Assembly: GCA_000226015.1 (NCBI GenBank)
Contig: JH156888.1
Span: 13,070-49,988, forward strand
Length of the DNA: 36,919 nt
From: Mnemiopsis leidyi
Taxonomy: Eukaryota > Ctenophora > Tentaculata > Lobata > Bolinopsidae
Reading direction: 5' to 3'
Below are positions 1 to 12,254 of this stretch, piece after piece (the first letter of the stretch is position 1; each line of letters starts with the position of its first letter). Both the position numbers and the translations under genes were made by a program. The notes beneath the pieces are model-generated. The model was not told where the DNA came from and did no database searches. It was given only the letters and a program-made list of their open reading frames with translations.

Positions 1-3000
1 TGACTATTTTGTTGAAGAAAGTCCATGCAATACAATCCCATCCAAAAGAAAGCAGAAAGAAAGAAGTATTGCGAAATGATGACACCAGTAATGCAGCCTG
101 CATTTAGAGACAATAGAGGAGCCCCAGTGTCGTCTACAGCTATGGAAGAAGTAGCAGATAGAACCACAAAAGTTATGTTTCCAAGCATCAGAGACACAAT
201 CAAGTTTAGTTGGGCTATAACGATATCCCTTTTCCTTAGTGCCTTAAAAGGAGATATGAGAAAGAAGGTCAGCGATAAAAACAGTATGTTTATTCCAAAC
301 ATGACATAGCTGACTACTTCCTGCCCTTCCTCGTCTGTAACTGGAGTCGGACTCAACAAGACTGCAAAGCTTGTAGTATGGGAGCAAGTGCAGGTACAAG
401 TTCTATCAGTGTTCAGCAAGGTTTTACACCCGTTACTTAACCAAGTGTTAGTTGTTGTGTTCAGATAGACACACTTTCTCTCTATATTGTACCCTGTCCG
501 GTACTCCGGATGTTCTTTCTGCTGGAATACTAGAGAGAAGCTTATATTAGAGGTGTCAGCTACATCTGTAAAAATTATAGATACTATAGGTGATCCGATA
601 GTTGTCTTTTCATCTTCTGTTTTTGGAAGAATGTCCTTGTAAGATTCGTCCATCACAGCCACATTAGCTCGCTCTCCCTGCATGATTCCCAGGTCGAGTC
701 TTAGTGGAAGATCTTCAGGAAGCACTGACATAGGTGCAGTTAACTCGACCTCCTTCTCTTTTGGAACGATGGATTGTGCCACGATCGAGAAAGTCGTTAT
801 GTTTTCTCCTTCGCTCAATGCTTTAGAAGCACTTTCGATTATTTGTATGACTTGTGACGATTCATTGAAATTACTTGTTTTGCTATCCTTTATGAATTCT
901 ATTGTTTCCACGACCGCGACATTTAGCTGACCCACGTCTCCCGAAGCATTTACCAGAAGACGTTGGGTTGCGGTAAGTGTTTTAACGAGTTGTCCAACAT
1001 CACTGTCCGTAAGTCTTATCTCTGAGTTGACTATCTCTAAGAGTCCTATTGTGACTGTATCTGTGTCTCCCGACTCAGCTGCTTGGTCTATGTTAGACAA
1101 ACTGTCTGACATATCAGCTCTACACTTGTCTCTATCTTCACACTGTGTACATGGTGGTTTGTCTCCGTCTTTACTGTACCAGCCCAGCCTGCAAACTGAG
1201 GATATGGTTCAAATGATTTTTATAATAAAGTAATCATTATTCATTAACAGAATATTTTGTCGAAAAGAATAATTGGCTACTCTCAAATTAAAAATTTGAA
1301 CTAAAAATTTAAACTTATTTTAACTAATTTGTCAAATAAATCAAACTAGTTCAAAGCAAGAAATATAACAAACCAGAAATGCTAGAAGTAATTTTAACTA
1401 ACCACAAGAAGTTTTGTTCCTCCCCGGAAGGGAACCTCTGTCACACTCTGTACAATTAGTCATGTTGGAACTTCTGTACGTCCCTGCTGGGCACCACTCT
1501 GAAGTAGAGATTCAGTCTCACTTACTGAGTGTTTACTTGCGTCTGATATGATGATTATATATGGTAATGGTCAGTCAGTTCTGTAATAGAATAAACATCA
1601 AAAATCCATATGCACACATTGATATTTGTGTGATAATTAAAAGGACGATGATAGTCGTGATGATCATTTTGTTGTTCCAACAAGTGAAAATCGCATTTAA
1701 TCTGACGTTTCGAAAAATGCTCCATTTTTTATATTCATAGTTAACAAAATATTCAATGTGAAATTTAACCAACAACTAGCAACTGAATCTAAAAATATCT
1801 AAACCGTGTTAGAATTTTTTAGATTCAGTTGCTAGTTGTTTGTTATACTTTACATTGAATGTTTTGTCAGCTATGAATATGAAAAATGGAATTTTTCGAA
1901 ACGTCAGATTAGATGCAATGCGATTTTCTGGAACAACAAAATGATCATCACGACTTTCATTGTTCTTTTAATTATAAAAGTTTCAAAAAAGGTCATATTT
2001 ACAACAACACAATGATATATTTCTCACCACATTCAGTATAATCCACATTAGCAACAGTTCCAGGTTCGCAAACAGTACAAACAGTAGCTCTTGTCTTACT
2101 GACACTGTTTGTATTACATTTTGTACAGGTAGTCATACTAGAGTTTCTGTACGTCCCTGCTTCGCAGTGTACTGAGATAAAATTTTAACCGAATCAAAAT
2201 TTAACTTGTTATTGGCATTAATAGCTTAGTAGCCATTAATGTCGATTAGGTGTTACAGAAATATCATTCATAAGTTATTGCCTCATGGTGCTCTTATAAG
2301 CCATACTATGTCGCTCATTTCTATACAATTCGCTACTAACCACAGTCAGTTTTAGCCTCATTAGCAGCGGTTCCCGGTTCGCAACCAGTACAAATAGAAG
2401 CTCCTGATTTACTGATACTGTTTGTGTCACATTTTGTACAGGTTGTTATCCCTGAACTTCTGTAGGTTCCCGCTGTGCAGTTGTCTGTAATGAGATTCTA
2501 TCATCTGTGCTGTATACATTTCCAAATGAAACAAAAATTGTTTGTTTCATTACACAAAGAAGTGATAGTATGTAGAAAATTGGTCTTGGTTTGCTTGTAG
2601 ATTACCATGTTGTATGATAACAATTAACAACTGATAAACCTACCACAGCGTGTTTTATTAGCATTAGCTTCAGTTCCTTCAGGACATACAGTACAGTAGG
2701 CTGCTCCAGCTTGACTTATAGTGTTATCTTTACACTCTTTACACTCTACATCTTCTATGTACCTGTACTTACCTGCGTCACATTCAACTGAAATTCGGAG
2801 AGAGTTTTTATCACGGTTGTAGTTAGTCATACATTCATAAGATAAACATGGCGGGTTTTTCACAATTGGAAGCGTTTTAACTTTTTAAGGCACTTAAAGG
2901 TATCATATACATGTGTTATTTACTCACCACATTCAGTGCTAGCCTCATTAGCAACAGTTCCAGCTCCGCAACCAGTACAAACAGCAGCTCCTGTCTTACT

Positions 3001-5788
3001 GATAGTGTTTGTATCACATTCAGTACAAGTTGTCATACCAAAGTATCTGTATGTTCCAGCTGGGCATGCCTCTGAGGTTATGTAAAATTTGTATCATGTT
3101 TTTGTAAGAAAGCCTTATGCTTCTAGTCTTGGGATAGTCTAAAGTACTTATATACGGCATACGCATAAGTTGGTAGGTTATATTATGTAAACTCTTTTAA
3201 GTAGTATTTTGATGTCTATATGCTTGTATCATTTCATACAAGAAAATGTTTTCGAATCAGAGTCGAGCCTCTGTTTTGACTATCTAAAACTTACCACATG
3301 CAGTATTATCCGCATTTGAAACAGAGCCAGTCCCGCAAAATTTACAAGAATGAGCTCCTGATCCGCTAAAGTAGTTTGTACCACATTCAGAGCAAGTATC
3401 CATATCTGTACTTCTGTATGTACCCGGTGGGCAAGCCTCTAAGATCAAAACTATTCTGTAAGCAAGCTTGTCAAGGACCATTAAGATAGGCGGCCTAAAA
3501 TTTTTATTCGATACGACCGAATATTATCATGTTACACTAAACTGCTTGATATTCAATATTTTTGACCGGCTGCAAAGTCAACATTCAACATAAGGAACAT
3601 TAGGAACGGTTTAACGGTTTAGTTTCTAATATCAAAGATAGCACTGCAATTTTGATACCGATTTGATACCGATTTCGATTCCTTTGTTATATTTTGTCAT
3701 CCGACGATCCCTTTCTAGAAAAATTTTGTGAGTCAGAAATACGATATTTCAACATTCTGCATATCATGAAAACTGCGTCAAGATGTTAACCACTTACCAC
3801 AGTCACTATAATCCACATTAGAAACAGTTCCAGATTCACAAACAGTACAAACAGCAGCCCCTGAAGTACTGATACTGTTTGTATCACATTTAGTACAAGT
3901 TGTCATTTCTGATGTTCTGTATGTTGTTGCTGGGCACCTCTCTGAGAGTGCGATATGAGTTGATTTGACTTTCAAGCAACGCTATTACAATTAAAAGATT
4001 GTTTACCTTCTGCTAAATATTTACCATTTTCAACATTCTGCTAACAAACTAACAAAGGCTGCTTTAAAATATAGCGTGTGGTAGATAGTGCTGCATTGAA
4101 GATATAAATCTCTCACCACATTCAGTGCTAGCCTCATTAGCAACAGTTCCAGCTCCGCAACCAGTGCAAACAAAAGATCCTGTCTTACTGACTGTGTTTG
4201 TATCACATTTAGTACAAGTTTTCATTTCTGATGTTCTGTATGTTCCCGCTGGGCACCTCTCTGAGAGTGTGATATGAGTTGATTTGACTTTTAAGCAACG
4301 CTATTACAATTTACAATTAAAAGAATTTTGATCCCTCTGCTAAATATTTACCATTTTCAACATTCTGCTAACAATCTAACAAAGGCTGCTTTAAAATATA
4401 GCGTGTGGTAGATAGTGCTACATTGAAGATATAAATCTCTCACCACATTCAGTGCTAGCCTCATTAGCAACAGTTCCAGCTCCGCAACCAGTACAAACAG
4501 CAGCTCCTGTCTTACTGATAGTGTTTGTATCACATTTAGTACAAGTTGTCATTTCTGATGTTCTGTATGTTCCCGCTGGACACTCCACTAGGATTAAATG
4601 AATAAATGAACTTCAGCTTTGTTTGTTATATCAAACTCCTGTCAATTATAAACTTTTTCATTCTGCGTTTGATAGACATACTAGATCTCTCATTCTCTTC
4701 ATTTACTCACCGCAGTCAGTATGAGCTTCATTAGCAACAGTTCCCGCACTGCATTCAGTGCACTCAGCAGCTCCTGATGCACTAAAAGTGTTTGTACCAC
4801 ATTCAGTGCATGTTGGGTCTATGTAAGGTCTTCTGTAAGTTCCCGCCGGACAATTATCTAATAGTTTAGGTTTCATTTATGCTACTATTATTGCTGTGAG
4901 GAAGGTACAGATGGTTCTTATCATTGGCACTTTTTATACAATTTATCATCCTTACAAGACAATTATGGTTGATATTGAATTGTCAAAATACTAATCTTCA
5001 GAATGGCAATCTCACTTTCTGAAACATACCCGGATTGCATTCCCAAGTAGCAAACAGATGTTTTCTTATTCCCGAACAAGGATCTTTAAAAATATCGTTT
5101 TTCGCTCTTACGTTACACTTTCTCTGTTCGTTACAGAGTTCTTGCATTTCCTGACGGTTACAATTGTTGGAAGAATATCAATAAAGAGGTACTCAGATCA
5201 AAGAAATCAAAACTCAAAACAAATTCTTTCAATTGAACTTGATGAAATTAACTTGATCTTTAAAACAAACCCTTAGAGAGTCCTGGGAATGACAGTCTCC
5301 TTTAAACGCTCCACAGTTGTAGAGTGAATTATATTTAGCTCCATAGGACGCATCCGTTATGAATATAGAGTCAAATCCACAATCGATTTTAAGGGTCTTG
5401 TCTTCACAAACGTGATCCTGGTAACCTGCTAAAAATACAAATCAGAGAACCGCGAATTCATCCAGCACGATAACAAAGAAACGAGAAAACAATATCTAAC
5501 TTTACTAAATCAAGTTAGTAATTTTGATATAGCTGAAAACACTAAAATTTCAAAAGCGCATCTTGATGTATATCTTATCAATCCGTCATTGCTTAAAGGG
5601 AAAATTTTCTATGCTGAATCATGAGAACAAAATGTTTCAACAATGAAATATGTCAAAGTGCTCTGCCCTCAGAGTAAGCAACATTAAGATCTAATGTCGA
5701 GCACTCTGGCTATAACTCTTCTTACCGTCTTACCGTATGATTCTGTGAAGATTATCAAAATCATGAAACAAATAAGACAGGAGACCAT
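1..5788 (-). CDS. Adhesion GPCR A: SUEL lectin, ephrin-like modules, GAIN/GPS, partial 7TM
   Basis: Spliced minus-strand gene, 3' end outside the window. Exons: 5788-5734, 5428-5271, 5150-5030, 4857-4711, 4587-4444, 4260-4117, 3941-3798, 3438-3295, 3071-2928, 2787-2644, 2484-2341, 2171-2028, 1498-1403, 1195-1. Phases agree throughout. Exon 1 encodes a signal peptide (MVSCLICFMILIIFTES). Exons 2-3 (residues ~20-111) form a SUEL lectin: CEDKTLKIDCG, ITDASYG, CNEQRKC, DIFKDPCSG, as in latrophilins. Exons 4-13 each encode one ephrin-receptor-like Cys module (CPAGTYR..MTTCTKC..). The last exon holds the GAIN region, a GPS (CTCTCSHTTSFAVLLSP) and TM1 to TM3. It is a plasma-membrane receptor with an adhesive ectodomain; the ligand is unknown. 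An extra A near base 34, relative to paralogues B and C, shifts the frame in TM3, so the gene may be broken or the base may be an assembly error. The family call is secure; activity is not. Confidence 0.85.
1403..4857 (-). repeat. Tandem array of ten ephrin-receptor-like module exons in gene A
   Basis: Ten exons, all phase 1-1, each encode one Cys-rich module. Eight are exactly 144 bp, the lectin-proximal one is 147 bp, and the GAIN-proximal one is a shortened 96 bp module. Each begins near a CPAGTYR-type motif and ends TGT or TGC plus one base before GT. The modules at 3798, 4117 and 4444 also share nearly identical introns (for example the stretch before the 4117 and 4444 exons), giving a duplicated unit of about 320 bp. 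The symmetric phase lets modules be gained or lost without breaking the frame. Gene C has homologous exons of 144, 144 and 96 bp. Confidence 0.85.
1633..1975. mobile_element. Foldback (long inverted repeat) element in a gene A intron
   Basis: Two arms of about 160 bp, 1633-1796 and 1815-1975, are inverted copies separated by about 18 bp. Shared blocks include ATAATTAAAAG at the outer ends, GTCGTGATGATCATTTTGTT, TCTGACGTTTCGAAAAA, ATTCAATGT and CAACTAGCAACTGAATCTAA next to the loop. The arms differ by scattered substitutions and small indels. It lies in the intron between the 96-bp and the first 144-bp module exons. No target-site duplication is evident and no coding capacity is seen. It resembles a foldback MITE; a local inverted duplication is the alternative. 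Confidence 0.7.
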
Positions 5789-8228
5789 CACTGATTGAGC
5801 CTATACTATTGGAGTTTTAGACTTCGCCCCACTGTCAAATATAAAGATTATTCTTATTAGTTATTATTGTCAGTTGTCATGAGTTAACTTAATCTTTATT
5901 TTTCCTGTAATTTTTAAACGTTACAATATACTAGTATCTTAGTATTTAAGATTTCTATATAAGTAAGAGCATTCGCAATGATAGTATAAATAACATTATA
6001 TCAAAACAAATAACGTTATCCTTATGTGTGTTTGCTTGAGGAGCAAGTAAAGTCGACAACTGGGCGGATATGTGTCAATCCGCTTGTGCAGAAATGATTT
6101 ATTCAGATAATTTGTCGTTGATTTGTCGAGCGGTGTTATCATTTGATTGTGAATCGTGGAATTGTTGGCACAGTGAAATAATCGCATTGCAGGGGTACAA
6201 CGATGGTATGGTAAAAGCACTTAAATACGTCTCAACATTGAAACTAATGCAAAACGTGAAGTTTTTGACGAAGTTCACCATGTCATTAGTTCGTTAGATC
6301 AGACAAAATATAGTAGATGGAGATCTGAGTGAACTCTACCATTGTATTCACTATTCATGACGCGACACGGTTTTTGCGCAATATTTTGCACCTCAGAATC
6401 AGCAGAAAGCACGGCTTTAAAAACGCAGGAAAATTCATTGCACAATAGATAATAACTGATGGCTTATCGATTGCTCGAAACCGATCGCTCTCTTTTGTAT
6501 CAATAAAACAATGGGGGAAAAGAAAAGGTTTCTTTTCACCACCTAATTATCTACCTGAACTAATGCATAAACTTAATAATGTAGACTGTATATCAGTTGT
6601 GTTATATTTCATTTTAGCCATGAAGAGAATAGTTCGCTGAGACTGAATAAAACAATAAATCTCTAATAATAGATTTCGCTTATAAGCAGAAGCCAGTCTC
6701 GTCTCAGAGTTTGTTTGTATGATGAGATCTAAAAAGATTTTGATTGTATGAAAAGGTCTGGATAATTAATTTACAGACGTTCTCAAGCGCTTAATTAGAT
6801 GTCATTGTCACTGCTGATGGGCACCCTCCTCCTGCAAATTTTGTACAAATTCGTGGACAGTAAGAAGTTCTTCTGTCGAGATAAGAAGTAATCATGTTTA
6901 TAAAGCAGTTTGGAGTATAAGTAGAGTATTGAAGTTTGCAACAGATTTCATCAAGAAGATTTTTCCAGTTTTTTGTCGGTTCACAACAGAAAAACAACTG
7001 GTTTTACTATCAGAAAAATAAAGATAGTCATCGAAACGTAACGCTAATCTCACAAGCGCTTTAACGATATAAAGCTATCCATACATTAGCCGGCAACATA
7101 GCACATTTATAAACAAAGAACTTTAAGCTAGAGTGCTATTTGGTGTAAAGATGGAATTCCCGTCCAATAATACCAACACAAATGTAATTGCATTAGAGAC
7201 ACTGTACAATCAGCTCATTCAAATGTGTATCCTAGTTCACATATTATATGCCCCAAAAGATATTATAAAGCGTCTGCATTGTTTACATTTCAACTTTCAA
7301 GTTGCCTAACTGGCATACACAGCCCAACTCGTTAAAACTGCAGGAGGTCAACGCAGACATTTTCCTCGCTCTACATTCTCCACCGATAACGGCTATATAA
7401 ATGTAACTTGTTTTTATATGTGAGAGTTTATTTTTATGTATAATGATAATCCTTGTACGGCGATACGTTTTAGTATGATTAAAAGGAAAAAAGGCTTCAA
7501 GACATTTTGTTTTTGTTTATTATTTTTAGATTAATACAAAGCTAGACAAGTCTTGAATTTGATCCGTTTAAATTAAACGGAGTGTTTATTCGTAGAACGA
7601 TAGAACTATGAAGCGGATCATTTTAGTTTTCTGAATTAAGTCCTTTGGCTATCATCATTAAATACTTCAACATCAAATAACATGTGATCATTCAGCTTCT
7701 AGAAAACCTAGCAATCATAATAAAAAATTTATAAAAGCCACTAAAATATTTCCAAAGCAAGTCATTATTTCATCTTTCATTAATTTATTTTGAGTAGAAT
7801 TTACTGTTTCGATCAATTCACTAGTTTCACCGTCGGTTTAGATATTTTACAGTTTATAACCAGTTCATTGACAACGTTTTCTAAGATACGCTGTTATGAA
7901 CAATAGAAAAATTATCAATAATACTCGGATAACAGATATCATTCAATCAATGACGACATTCACCTCTCGCATACCTAAAAACCTGGTGATCTAAATCAGA
8001 AACAATTAATCAAATTCACTAAGATATTATCATAACATAGTAATATTAACAATTCATTCAACTTTTAGCAAAAATCGAATGAGTGTTTGAACTTCTAGTT
8101 TTCACCTTCGCTAATTCCTTGACAGTTTATCTCAATTTTCTTGATAGGTCTCTGATAGGCCTCTCTCTTATTCATACTCTTCTGTGTTTATTGTAATAAC
8201 TATGACAATGTTTCCTCTTCAATTATAA
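5789..8228. other. Intergenic region between aGPCR genes A and B
   Basis: AT-rich sequence between the 5' end of gene A and the 3' end of gene B. The open frames here are short, overlap on both strands and match no family I recognise. One (6997-6791, minus) is Cys-rich but has no convincing start or splice context. A TATA-like TTTATATTT on the minus strand lies about 45-55 bp upstream of the gene A ATG and could belong to its promoter, but this is weak. Confidence 0.5.
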
Positions 8229-8229
8229 C

Positions 8230-8235
8230 TTTATT
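8230..8235 (-). terminator. Candidate polyadenylation signal of gene B
   Basis: AATAAA on the minus strand, about 95 nt past the gene B stop codon. A second AATAAA lies at 8192-8187. The position fits a normal 3' UTR, but the motif is common in AT-rich DNA. Confidence 0.45.
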
Positions 8236-8328
8236 TGCATTCCAACACAGTCTTGGCTGCTATATGGGCTGGTGGTCTTGCTACCTATTCAATCATAACT
8301 GTAAGGAAGTGTGTCTTCCAATGTAGTC

Positions 8329-10696
8329 TTACAATGTAGTAACTTTGCTGGTTGTCCCAGTACGCGTACCATCATCACTTTCAGATGTAGTAGGTTCTTT
8401 GCTGGAGTCATTCTTCAAAATTTGTGTTTGCAAGGTTCCATCCTTTGACATTTTCGGAGATGTCTCCTTCTGCCTCCTAGCTAGAAGTGAGTTATCTTTC
8501 CAGAAGAGCCTCAAAAGTAACTGTTGAGTGTGCTCTTTCGCATCTTCTTGCAACACTACCAAGGCAACAAAGAGAAGAGGGCCCTGCAGCCCAATGAAGA
8601 TGATGAACAGATACTGCATGAAGCTAGCTGCAGGACCGATTGCTAAACCTGCCACTATCCAGGGCAACCCGACTGAAACTGCTACTACCATCATCGCTTT
8701 AGCAGTTTTCACTGAGACGGCTTCACTGCCTCCTGGTTTACCGGTCGAATTTAGAATTACTTTCGCCACCATCCCGAAGCAGACACAATTGAAGAATAAG
8801 ATCAAGTAAGCAGGAACCAGAAATCCAATATATCTCCAGGGGTCTTCAACCCAGCAGTGCGATCCGTTTTCTCTGTTTCCTCCTACGTAAGGCATGGTAT
8901 ACTCGGAACTTTTGTTTGGAATAAGAGAAAATAGGAAGGACGCCACTGGGAAAATTGCTGGACAAATCCAGCTAAGAAGTGCACAATTTCGGAAATAGTG
9001 CTTGTCTGTTTTTCCAAATGTTTTAACAGCCCTGACTATTTTGTTGAAGAAAGTCCATGCAATACATCCCATCCAGAAGAAAGCAGAAAGAAAGAAGTAT
9101 TGCGAAATGATGACACCAGTAATGCAGCCTGCATTTAGAGACAATAGAGGAGCCCCATTGTCGTCTACAGCTATGGTAGAAGTAGCAGATAGGACCACGA
9201 AAGTAATGTTTCCAAGCATCAGAGTTAGGACCAGGCCCAGTTGAGTCATTACCATCTTGTTTTTTCTTAACTTCCCAAACGGAGCGATTAAAGAAAATGT
9301 GAGAAAGAGGAATGTCACGTTTATTCCAAACATGACATAGCTGACTACTTCCTGCCCTGCCTCGTTTGTTACGGGAGTCGGACTCAACAAGACTGCAAAG
9401 CTTGTAGTATGAGAGCAAGTGCAGGTACAAGTTCTATCAGTGTTCAGCAAGGTTGTACATCCGTTACTTAACCAAGTGTTAGTTGTTGTGTTCAGATAGA
9501 CACACCTTCTCTCTATGTTGTACCCTGTCCGGTACTCTGGATGTTCTTTCAGCTGGAATACTAGAGAGAAGCTTTTATTGGAGGTAGCACTCTTGGTTAC
9601 TCCTTCATTATCCACGAATGTGACTGATATTATGGGAGATTCTAAGGTAGAACTGCCCCCACTTGGTGCCGGAAGGATATCTTTGTAGGAGTTGTCCAGC
9701 ACAGCAATGTTTGTTCTCCTTCCCCGATAAGTCCCGAAATTCAGTTTTATCGGGCGATCTGATCCAGGTATTGTATCCGGTAGTGTCAGTTCCATTTCGT
9801 CTTTGTCCTCGTAACGAATAGATTGTGCCAGTATGGACGGTTTTTCGAGGTTTGATCCTTCTTCCAATTCAGCTGAAATTTCCTCGATCATTTCGATAAT
9901 TTGTGATTTTTCTTGTTCCTCAAAGACATCGGCACTTGGGTTATTGTTTTTGAGCATTTCGAGCGAGCCAAATATCGAAGTAGACATTTTCTTGCCATAG
10001 GAAGCACCTTGTTTTTGTGAAGCTTTTCTGATACCCTGCAAAGTGTTTCCAAGATCCTTTAAATTCTGGCGAGTAAAATCCATACCAGATTGAGTCATGT
10101 TATCTAGTTCTTTAGCTGCAGCATCTAAATCTCCAGACTCAGCTAATTTGTCGACCTCAGAGATTTTTTGGGCAGGATTACAGTATTGTGAAGTTTTGCA
10201 TTCTTCGCGTTTACTAGATTGTCCAGCCTCCCCATTATGTTGTTTACAGCCTGAAATAAGATGTTGGCAATGTTATGTTATTTCGTCAATTTTGTGGTAG
10301 CGCCTAAATTTAAATTTATCTAAATGCTTCTGAACTATATGCTTCTTAAACTGGTCAACTGAATGCACAGTTGATAAAATATATACACAAATGTTCAAAT
10401 GGACATTCTTCTTGAAGATGATTCAGATTGTATAACGAGATTCTGTTCCCTGGTATTGTTTGTATATTTAAGTCACAGTTATCCAAACAATAGGTCAATT
10501 GCTAAAACTTGTTAGAGTCAGCACAGACTTTTCCAGAATCAGTAGCCTGAGTTTCACTTTATCAAATAAACATCTCCAATCTCCATCATTTATTATGAAT
10601 ATGGATAACCGAACTATATTTACCTCGTCCTGGTGGTGTAATGACGGAAGGAAGAACAAGCAGAAGGACGAGCATCACTTTGGTAACGCTCGTCAT
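8329..10696 (-). CDS. Adhesion GPCR B: minimal GAIN/GPS-7TM receptor with PDZ-ligand tail
   Basis: Two-exon gene: 10696-10624 (24 codons plus 1 nt) and 10250-8329, together 664 aa. Exon 1 is a signal peptide (MTSVTKVMLVLLLVLPSVI) with donor G|GTAAAT. Exon 2 starts after TTTCAG at GGC TGT AAA in the matching phase. Residues ~30-300 are a short Cys-containing segment and a GAIN-like region. The GPS follows, with Cys-Ser-His-Thr-Thr-Ser-Phe at ~303-309. Seven hydrophobic segments follow from ~325 to ~590, with the expected TM3 Cys (NAGCITG) and ECL2 Cys-Trp (GSHCWVEDPW). It lacks the lectin and ephrin-like modules of gene A. The tail ends KVTTL, a class I PDZ ligand resembling the VTSL end of latrophilin-1 that binds Shank. 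The Thr before the predicted GPS cleavage point is unusual. Intact, expected at the plasma membrane. Confidence 0.85.
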
Positions 10697-11510
10697 TTTC
10701 TCCGTAACATACACTTGAGTCTTTTCGGCTGTGGATTCTAATAAGGAAGGGCTTATTTGGAAATATAGAAACAAGATTTTATTTCAGTCAGGCATGAGAT
10801 ATTCATTTAACTTGTATACAATATGTTATTATGAGCATTGTTCGTCCTCGGGCTTACAGAAGATGCACCTTATACTCTTATATGCGTGGATCACACCTAC
10901 CATAGCCTTGTGACACCCGCTTGTTTCACAGAGTCACAAGATTTCTGGGTCTCAATGAGCAATGTCACGCATTCTTAGAGTTCGAAATGCTAAGAGTTTA
11001 CTGTTGCTAATGATAACAAAAACGGAAAACCAGGTCAGATTATCAATAGGTTCATTTCATTATCTATCATGGCACATGTTTCCTGTGTAAAACAACTTCC
11101 AGTCTTCGCAAAACTAAGAAAGTACCACGGCTACAATTCAACAAAAATTTCTCAGCAAAAGCAAGTTGCCTTCTCAAAAGTATGTTTTACTATTCCGCGT
11201 TTTGCTAGATCAGCATCTGTGTGTCCTGCTTACGTAAAAAAGCTCTCCCTACTCGCAAACTTAGTTCGCACTACATTGTGCTCATGCTGGTAGTGTGCTG
11301 GTAGTTCGCATACATGTACATATTAATACTGGTAGTGTTGTTCTCCAGGTACTTCCCGGCTCTACTCAACACAAAATTTTAAGACCAACAGAAAGATGTG
11401 CAGCGCCCTGCCCCCTGTCTCATTAAATGATAATATAACGTAAGCTTAATCATAGCTTAATGTTAATTGTACAAAGCACAAAACAAGCCGCTCGCATTTG
11501 CTGTTCCATG
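10697..11510. other. Intergenic region upstream of gene B
   Basis: Sequence between the gene B start and the GTAAAGTAACATG minisatellite. Only short unsupported open frames are present. The gene B promoter should lie here, but I see no clear TATA or initiator element. Confidence 0.4.
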
Positions 11511-12254
11511 TTGTAAAGTAACATGTTGTAAAGTAACATGTTGTAAAGTAACATGTTGTAAAGTAACATGTTGTAAAGTAACATGTCGTAAAGTAACATG
11601 TACGTAAAGTAACATGTCGTAAAGTAACATGTTGTAAAGTAACATGTCGTAAAGTAACATATTGTATAGTAACAGGTCGTAAAGTAACATGTAACACTTA
11701 AATATCTATAGGATGCAACTTGTGCCTTTATTAGTATTCGGTAGAATTAGACATGGTTTTCAACAAGAAAGCACNNNNNNNNNNNNNNATCGTAAAGTAA
11801 CATGTACGTAAAGTAACATGTACGTAAAGTAACATGTTAGTAAAGTAACATGTTGTAAAGTAACATGTACGTAAAGTAACATATCGTAAAGTAACATGTA
11901 GTAAAGTAACATGTTAGTAAAGTAACATGTTAGTAAAGTAACATGTACGTAAAGTAACATGTACGTAAAGTAACATGTACGTAAAGTAACATGTTAGTAA
12001 AGTAACATGTCGTAAAGTAACATGTCGTAAAGTAACATGTCGTAAAGTAACATGTCGTAAAGTAACATGTTAGTAAAGTAACATGTTAGTAAAGTAACAT
12101 GTACGTAAAGTAACATGTACGTAAAGTAACATGTACGTAAAGTAACTATGTCGTAAAGTAACATGTCGTAAAGTAACATGTCGTAAAGTAACATGTAGTA
12201 AAGTAACATGTTGTAAAGTAACATGTTGTAAAGTAACATGTTGTAAAGTAACAT
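11511..12254. repeat. GTAAAGTAACATG minisatellite interrupted by an assembly gap
   Basis: Tandem units share the core GTAAAGTAACATG and differ in a short linker (TT, TC, TAC or TTA before the next G), so unit length is 15 or 16 bp. One array spans about 11511-11695. A second, longer one starts right after the gap at 11789 and runs to about 12254. Leu/Tyr-rich open frames on the minus strand are translations of the repeat, not genes. Confidence 0.9.

Noticed and set aside
6070..6297. Overlapping plus- and minus-strand frames of 60-75 codons
   Set aside because: Short frames with no motif on either strand, as expected by chance.
6791..6997. Cys-rich 68-codon minus-strand frame between genes A and B
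   Set aside because: No family match, splice context or repeat partner supports it.
9023..9430. 135-codon open frame on the gene B strand
   Set aside because: It is an alternative frame of the conserved 7TM exon. Its likeness to the shifted gene A frame only reflects the frameshift.
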